From assembly GCA_003724285.1 (NCBI GenBank), contig RHFB01000061.1, forward strand, positions 1 to 35,928: a stretch of 35,928 nt of DNA, given 5' to 3'. The DNA is from Nitrosopumilus sp. H13 (lineage in GTDB: Archaea > Thermoproteota > Nitrososphaeria > Nitrososphaerales > Nitrosopumilaceae). Positions 31,610 through 35,928 of this stretch are shown here, piece by piece. The position numbers were made by a program, and so were the translations under genes. How positions within the stretch are numbered: the first letter of the stretch is position 1; every line of letters begins with the position of its first letter. The notes under the pieces were generated by a model. That model searched no databases. It saw only the letters and a program-made list of their open reading frames with translations, and was not told the DNA's origin.

Positions 31610-32335
31610 TTACGGGGTTTGATTGAGACCCAGGTACATGCGCCCGAGATCCGGCTGGGCAAGCAGCTGGTCTGGCTTGCCCTCAAAGACGCGCTTTCCC
31701 CCCGCCACAAGGTACACGTGGTCTCCAACATCCAGGGCGCGCCTCGTGTTCTGCTCTACTAGTATTATGGCAATTCCAAACTCGTCGCGCATCTCTTTTA
31801 TCTTTTCGAGCACCTCGTCTGCAAGCTTGGGCGAGAGGCTGGCAGTCGGCTCGTCAAAGAGCATCAGCTGAGGGCGCCGTATCAGCGCCATGGACATTGC
31901 AAGCATCTGCCGCTGCCCGCCGCTGAGTATTCCCGCCTTTTGCTTTTCATACTCTTTGAGTATTGGAAAGGTCTCAAACATCTCCGGCACCCTCTCTGCC
32001 TGAATCTTTGAATCAAGGGTGTATCCTGCCATGGTAAGGTTCTCCCGGATCGTGAGATCTGCGAAGACGTTGTTTGTCTGCGGGAGAAACGCGATCTTTT
32101 TTCGCGCAATGGCGTGGGGCGCAAGGCCGGTAATGTCCTCCCCCGCGTATGTTATCTCGCCCGAGTACACGCTGCACAGCCCGAAGATGCTCTTTAGCAA
32201 CGTGCTCTTGCCGCTGCCGTTCGGGCCGACGATCACGGTAATGTCTTCCTTTTTTGCCTCAAAGTCAATGCCGAATATGATGTGGCTTGCGCCATACCCT
32301 GCATACAGGTTGCTTGTCTGTATTATGGCGCCCAT
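31610..32335 (-). CDS. livF: ABC transporter ATPase, LivF type
   Basis: This is a cytoplasmic ATPase that powers amino-acid/amide uptake. The 241 residues have Walker A GPNGSGKST (37-45), Q-loop LPQTNN, the signature LSGGQRQML, Walker B LMLFDEPTA and the switch His replaced by Gln in LVEQNTRRAL, which is normal for LivF. It starts 1 bp after the stop of livG, so the two are cotranscribed. It faces the binding-protein genes tail to tail. The permeases LivH and LivM are not in the window. Confidence 0.92.
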   Translation of the reverse strand: MGAIIQTSNLYAGYGASHIIFGIDFEAKKEDITVIVGPNGSGKSTLLKSIFGLCSVYSGEITYAGEDITGLAPHAIARKKIAFLPQTNNVFADLTIRENLTMAGYTLDSKIQAERVPEMFETFPILKEYEKQKAGILSGGQRQMLAMSMALIRRPQLMLFDEPTASLSPKLADEVLEKIKEMRDEFGIAIILVEQNTRRALDVGDHVYLVAGGKRVFEGKPDQLLAQPDLGRMYLGLNQTP

Positions 32336-32336
32336 C

Positions 32337-33089
32337 TCATCCCCCCAGATACGACTCGACGACTGTCGGATGCCGTATCACCTCGTCGGGATCGCCCTGC
32401 ACGATTATCCTGCCGTTGTTCATCGCAAAGACCTTTTCCACGTACTGCAGCGAGATGTCCAGCCGGTGCTCCACTATGAGAAACGTTATGTTCCGGTTCT
32501 TGCAGATTTCTGCAATCTTTTTGAATATCTCGTGCGCTAGCGTGGGGTTGACTCCTGCGATCGGCTCGTCCATGAGTATCATCTTTGCGCCAGACATCAT
32601 GGCGCGGCCTAGCTCCAGCAGCTTTTTTTGCCCGCCGCTCAGGTTCTTTCCGAGCTCGTCTGCGCGCTCGTGAAGGTTCACATCCTCCATCACGCCCAGA
32701 GCCGTGTCGAGTATTTTTTTTTCGTCGTTCTTCCATCCGGGGGTGGGGGCAAGGAGGAACGATTCGCCAGAGTTGCCTGCCGCTGCCACCATAAAGTTCT
32801 CAAGCGTGGTGAGACTCTCAAAGGGCTGCGGGATCTGCCAGGTGCGGACCAGGCCCGCGCCGTGCGTCTTGTACAGGCCCAGCTTTGTAATGTCCTTTTT
32901 GTCAAAGAGTATAGAGCCCTCATCGGGCGGGAACATGCCAGATATGGCATTGATCAGCGTGGTCTTGCCGCTTCCGTTTGAGCCAATCAGCTGGGAGATG
33001 GTGCCCTCTTTTACCTCCATGTCCACGCCGTCAAGGACCCTGTTGCCGCCAAAGCTCTTTTTGACGCCGGAGACGGTAAGAATTGCCAT
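32337..33089 (-). CDS. livG: ABC transporter ATPase, LivG type
   Basis: The second ATPase of the same transporter class. The ATG at 33089 (MAILTVSGVKKSFGG) lies 24 nt after a TTTAAT box at about 33113-33119 on the minus strand; the frame opens earlier at 33104. Motifs are Walker A GSNGSGKTT (36-44), signature LSGGQKKLLELG, Walker B MILMDEPIAGVNP and the His in LIVEHRLDI. 'GLVRTWQIPQPFESLTTLENFMVAA' is the LivG-specific region. Length fits the family. Heads a livG-livF operon. Confidence 0.92.
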   Translation of the reverse strand: MAILTVSGVKKSFGGNRVLDGVDMEVKEGTISQLIGSNGSGKTTLINAISGMFPPDEGSILFDKKDITKLGLYKTHGAGLVRTWQIPQPFESLTTLENFMVAAAGNSGESFLLAPTPGWKNDEKKILDTALGVMEDVNLHERADELGKNLSGGQKKLLELGRAMMSGAKMILMDEPIAGVNPTLAHEIFKKIAEICKNRNITFLIVEHRLDISLQYVEKVFAMNNGRIIVQGDPDEVIRHPTVVESYLGG

Positions 33090-33137
33090 CATTATGTAGA
33101 TCACATGACGGGATTAAAGGGTTTAAGATTTAGCTCT

Positions 33138-34802
33138 TCAGAGGTCTTCTAGCGAAGGTCCCCAGTCCAGAGTGTCTCCGCTTGTAGCAATCCCCCCAGA
33201 AGACTTTTCATTTCCGGGCTTTGCTGCATTCCCGCTTGTAATCAGAGGCTCTTCAGCCGGAGCATCATCCATACTTGCAGGCTCGGCATCTGTGTCTTTT
33301 GTTTTGTCATCTGCAGGCTCTGCAGTCCCCGCCTCTAGATTTCGGAGGACAATCCCAAGCGCCCTCTTCATCAGCTTGGGCGTTGGATGCGGGTCGTGCC
33401 CTATCTCCACTGCCTTGTCATAGATTACCCCCTGCTCTGCATTCCTGCAGTCCTGGCATAATCCGTCAAGGTATGTGTCCATATTGTCAGGCTCTTTCTT
33501 GCCATAGTCAAGCTCGCCCGTGCCGTCAAACCGCTCCAGCTTTAATGGCACGTTGACGCACGGCCCCGGGTCAGAGAGCGTCCTGCCCTTGCATATCCAC
33601 ATGCCGCGCGGGTATGCGCGAATGCTGTTCTTTGCACCCTCTGGAGGGGGGCGCTTTGCGCACGGGTATTTTTTCCACCTGGCATAGTGGGTGGCGCAAA
33701 GCCAGCCGGACTCGATGGGCGTCTCCTCGTCCCCTATGAGGGTGGTGATGTTGGGCTTTGTCCCATAGTACGGCTTTTGCCAGAGCCGTTCCGCCCACGT
33801 CCGGGGTTCGATGGTGCATCCGTTCACGCAGGCGTCCTTTTGCCTCCTGTCACTCTTGCTGGTGCGCGTGCGCGCGCCCTCTGGATTCCGCTCTTTGCCG
33901 TGCATTCTAAAGTATTGGTAGCATGCGGCGCACCTTCCCTTCGAGGTGACCTGCTCCTTGTGGCAGTTAGAGCAGCGCCTCTTTGGGGGCAGTAGTGACC
34001 GCTCGTACAGCTGGCGCACGCGCTCCGGGTCGCGGTCCTCTCCGTGCTTGTTAAAGTACTGGTAGCATGACGAGCACCTGTCCTTGGATACGACCTGGTT
34101 TCTGTTACATATGATGCACTGTCTCTGGAGCGGCCTCAGGGCCCTTGCAACTATCATGCGCGTCCTCTCCTTGCTGCGGTCCTCTCCGTGCTTGTTAAAG
34201 TGCTGGTAGCATGACGAGCACCTGTCCTTGGATACGACCTGGTTTCTGCCGCAGATGATGCACTGTCTCTGGAGCGGTCTAAATGCCCTCTCGTACAGCA
34301 TGCGGGCATGCTCGGGGTCGCGGTCCTCTCCGTGCTTGTTAAAGTGCTGGTAGCATGACGAGCACCTCTCCTTGGATACGACCTGGTTTCTGCCGCAGAT
34401 GATGCAGCTTTTCTGCGTCTCTGGCTCTTGGAAGGACTGGCGCACCGCCCTTTTGGATCTTGCACGCGCCTTTTCGGGGTCTATGTCCATTTTGTGCAGT
34501 CTGAAATACTGGTAGCATGCAGAGCACCTGCCCTTTGATACGACGCTTGCCACGCCGCAGTTTGAGCACTGTTTTGCAGAGTCCCCTCCCGCATCAAGCT
34601 TGGTTCTCAGCACCCGGTCAGCCCCGTGCTTTCTGTAATACTGGTAGCAGGTGGAGCACCTGCCTATGGACACGATCTTTTCTCTGCCGCAGTTTGAACA
34701 GCCGCCTGTTTTTGCATGAATTGTGATTCCAGAATCAAGACATGTTTGGCACAGCATGTCGCGCACAATATTTCGTTTGTAACAACTTTTACATAGTCCC
34801 AT
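33138..34802 (-). CDS. Protein with seven tandem zinc-ribbon-like modules
   Basis: The frame opens at 34901, but MGLCKSCYKRN from the ATG at 34802 is a better start (554 residues); ATG 34817 is possible. Seven modules each have two Cys-X-X-Cys pairs, at 4/7+18/21, 35/38+49/52, 79/82+93/96, 133/136+147/150, 181/184+195/198, 229/232+243/246 and 277/280+291/294. The consensus is C..CGR.QVVSK.RCSSCYQ.F.KHG.DR with a basic linker. The second half has further Cys/His pairs, including 'GWLCATHYARWKKY', like the 'GLC..HY.RW' elements of phage and HNH-type proteins. The last 90 residues are acidic and disordered. No nuclease active site is evident. Nucleic-acid binding is an inference. Confidence 0.85.
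   Translation of the reverse strand: MGLCKSCYKRNIVRDMLCQTCLDSGITIHAKTGGCSNCGREKIVSIGRCSTCYQYYRKHGADRVLRTKLDAGGDSAKQCSNCGVASVVSKGRCSACYQYFRLHKMDIDPEKARARSKRAVRQSFQEPETQKSCIICGRNQVVSKERCSSCYQHFNKHGEDRDPEHARMLYERAFRPLQRQCIICGRNQVVSKDRCSSCYQHFNKHGEDRSKERTRMIVARALRPLQRQCIICNRNQVVSKDRCSSCYQYFNKHGEDRDPERVRQLYERSLLPPKRRCSNCHKEQVTSKGRCAACYQYFRMHGKERNPEGARTRTSKSDRRQKDACVNGCTIEPRTWAERLWQKPYYGTKPNITTLIGDEETPIESGWLCATHYARWKKYPCAKRPPPEGAKNSIRAYPRGMWICKGRTLSDPGPCVNVPLKLERFDGTGELDYGKKEPDNMDTYLDGLCQDCRNAEQGVIYDKAVEIGHDPHPTPKLMKRALGIVLRNLEAGTAEPADDKTKDTDAEPASMDDAPAEEPLITSGNAAKPGNEKSSGGIATSGDTLDWGPSLEDL
34000..34420 (-). repeat. 144-bp tandem repeats within the zinc-ribbon gene
   Basis: Matching points such as CGAGCACCT recur at 34071, 34215 and 34359, an exact period of 144 bp (48 codons). 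The three middle modules are close to identical in protein and DNA, with outer modules more diverged, the pattern expected from recent internal duplication. Confidence 0.85.
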
Positions 34803-34817
34803 TTTTCTAATTATCAT

Positions 34818-35040
34818 TGTATAGATGAAACAAATAAGCCTTTTGTAAAAGAGAACTTGTGTGGCTGGCAGATCCCGGCAAAAGGCGCTCAAAACTAACA
34901 TTTTGGCGCCTAGATCAGAAACATTGACGGTCAGGCGGCTTGATTAAAAGAAGCTCAGACGCATGACCGGGGCAGTCGCCGCCGCGTGATCTTTGCAGAA
35001 GATTAGATGTGTCTCTGCAAGAGTCTGCCTCGCATAGTCA
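34818..35040. other. Noncoding stretch with a stem-loop near the 3' end of the last gene
   Basis: No open frame of note, tRNA or clear C/D-box RNA is seen here. AGGCGC (34884-34889) and GCGCCT about 17 nt later form a short inverted repeat. TTGCAGA (34993-34999) and TCTGCAA (35014-35020) make a perfect 7-bp stem with a 14-nt loop, flanked by GGCAG and CTGCC that could add an outer stem. Read on the minus strand this lies just after the stop of the gene at 35041-35898, so it may be a 3' structure. The AT-rich bases near 34817-34840 belong to the promoter of the zinc-ribbon gene. Confidence 0.4.
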
Positions 35041-35898
35041 TCAGCGGCTCTCCAGGTATTCTAGCGCGGCAAGCTCTGCTATTCGCAGCTTTTCAAGTAT
35101 TATGGGGTCTTTAAGCTTGTCAATTTTTACCGGGGCATCGTGACTGAATGACTCACCTACCGTGCTCTTTATGGATTCTGCATCAAAGACCTGTCTTGCC
35201 TTTTCTTTTTCCTTTTCCACCAGGTCTTCAAAGCTGCTGTGGGATCGAGTCATTACGTTTGCATGGGTGTCCTGTAATCTCTCAAAGTCTGCATGGGTAA
35301 TCTGGAACCACGAGCCGTACGAGTTCTTCATCCACGTGAATCCGTGCTGGTCAGACCACAGATTGTACCTCCTGTCTGGCTGCGTTAGATGTGTTATCTC
35401 TACCGGGTGCTGGTTGCCCTTTTTGGAGAATATCGTATGCGTGAGTAGTGGGAGTAGCGGCTCCCCCTCAAAGTCGACTCCGTCGTTGATGTATGTGGTG
35501 GTGACTCTTCTGTCCGTATCCATTGCAGATACTGCCAGCACGTCATGGATTAGCGGGGCCATTATACTGAATGAGATAGTGATCTCGTGGCACTGTCTCT
35601 CAGAGTCTGGCATGCATGGAACCTTTTCAATCGATATTGTAGTGTCTGATTCCTCTACCAGCTTTTCTTTTTGCTCGTGTATAATGTCTATAATGTCGTA
35701 TTCGGCGGGACTTTGATAGTTTCTATTCATCTTTATCATTATCTGCGCCTCTGCATCAGAGACGCGCGAGGGCTCTGGCACCCCGAGGGATATAGTAATG
35801 GTATCAAGGGACATGTCAGTGTATACTCTTGCCTTTGCGGTGTTTAGCTGCCCGATTGTAGCCGTGACTTTATCAAACTCTGTGTGAAAGTTGTCCAC
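35041..35898 (-). CDS. Unknown protein, start near the window edge
   Basis: The GTG at 35898 gives 285 residues, and an ATTAAAT element about 19 nt before it could be its TATA box. The frame is, however, open to the window edge, so the true start may lie outside. There is no signal peptide. Visible parts are a mixed alpha/beta N-terminal half with a single cysteine-containing patch ('VPCMPDSERQCHEITISF'), a Trp-rich patch ('NLWSDQHGFTWMKNSYGSWFQI') and a charged helical C-terminal region from about residue 205 ('SFEDLVEKEKEKARQVFDAE'), possibly coiled coil. I do not recognise the family. Confidence 0.72.
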   Translation of the reverse strand: MDNFHTEFDKVTATIGQLNTAKARVYTDMSLDTITISLGVPEPSRVSDAEAQIMIKMNRNYQSPAEYDIIDIIHEQKEKLVEESDTTISIEKVPCMPDSERQCHEITISFSIMAPLIHDVLAVSAMDTDRRVTTTYINDGVDFEGEPLLPLLTHTIFSKKGNQHPVEITHLTQPDRRYNLWSDQHGFTWMKNSYGSWFQITHADFERLQDTHANVMTRSHSSFEDLVEKEKEKARQVFDAESIKSTVGESFSHDAPVKIDKLKDPIILEKLRIAELAALEYLESR

Positions 35899-35928
35899 AA
35901 CATCTACTGTCCTTCCATTTAATGCAAA

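Noticed and set aside
34000-34420. CRISPR array
   Set aside because: The regular 144-bp period is a coding repeat with conserved Cys codons throughout and no separate spacer sequences.
34903-35040. tRNA or C/D-box RNA
   Set aside because: No cloverleaf with TTCG-type loop and no paired C and D boxes at proper spacing could be found; only simple stems are visible.

Overview
The window looks like a chromosomal segment of an ammonia-oxidising-type archaeon (Thaumarchaeota/Nitrososphaerota). The evidence is archaeal-type ribosomal proteins S13 and S4, an archaeal CobT-family protein, secreted proteins ending in the PEFG sorting tail, C-terminal 'PDWVK..AR.WW' modules, a two-domain multicopper oxidase paired with a ZIP transporter, and TATA boxes placed about 24 nt before start codons (leaderless transcripts). 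The fairly high GC and the extra surface proteins recall a Cenarchaeum-like lineage, but that is an inference; no 16S gene is present. Genes are dense, with 4-14 bp overlaps and many GTG/TTG starts. I see no tRNA, rRNA, CRISPR array, transposase or prophage gene.

Layout. (1) 1-2.7 kb: three tandem secreted PEFG-tailed proteins. (2) 2.7-7.8 kb: nickel-pincer-nucleotide cofactor genes around malate dehydrogenase: larC-larE-cysteine desulfurase on the minus strand, diverging from mdh and larB on the plus strand, with a long palindrome between them. (3) 7.8-9.7 kb: a B12-binding-type radical SAM protein broken by an apparent frameshift, and a small unknown. (4) 9.7-13.9 kb: two secreted proteins, one with a Pro-Glu linker and one of about 1030 residues. 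(5) 13.9-18.6 kb: metal handling: a CDF transporter with three cytoplasmic domains, a ZIP transporter coupled to a two-domain multicopper oxidase, a membrane protein, a winged-helix-like protein, and a 50-residue Cys-rich protein not previously delimited. (6) 18.7-21.9 kb: rps13, rps4 (both with low-complexity tails) and glmS. (7) 21.9-24.2 kb: nnrE, a metallo-beta-lactamase-fold hydrolase and cobT as a tight minus-strand operon. (8) 24.3-33.1 kb: an amino-acid/amide-type ABC uptake locus with six substrate-binding domains arranged as 1, 3 and 2 per transcription unit, plus two ATPases (livF, livG) on the opposite strand; no permease is in the window. (9) 33.1-35.9 kb: a protein of seven tandem zinc-ribbon-like modules and an unknown protein reaching the window edge.

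The strongest candidates for something new are: the fused multi-domain binding proteins, two of which are broken at the same position directly after a 100-nt block of perfect identity; the zinc-ribbon array protein with an exact 144-bp repeat period; the lar/mdh/cysteine desulfurase neighbourhood with its palindrome; and the CDF transporter with three tandem cytoplasmic domains.
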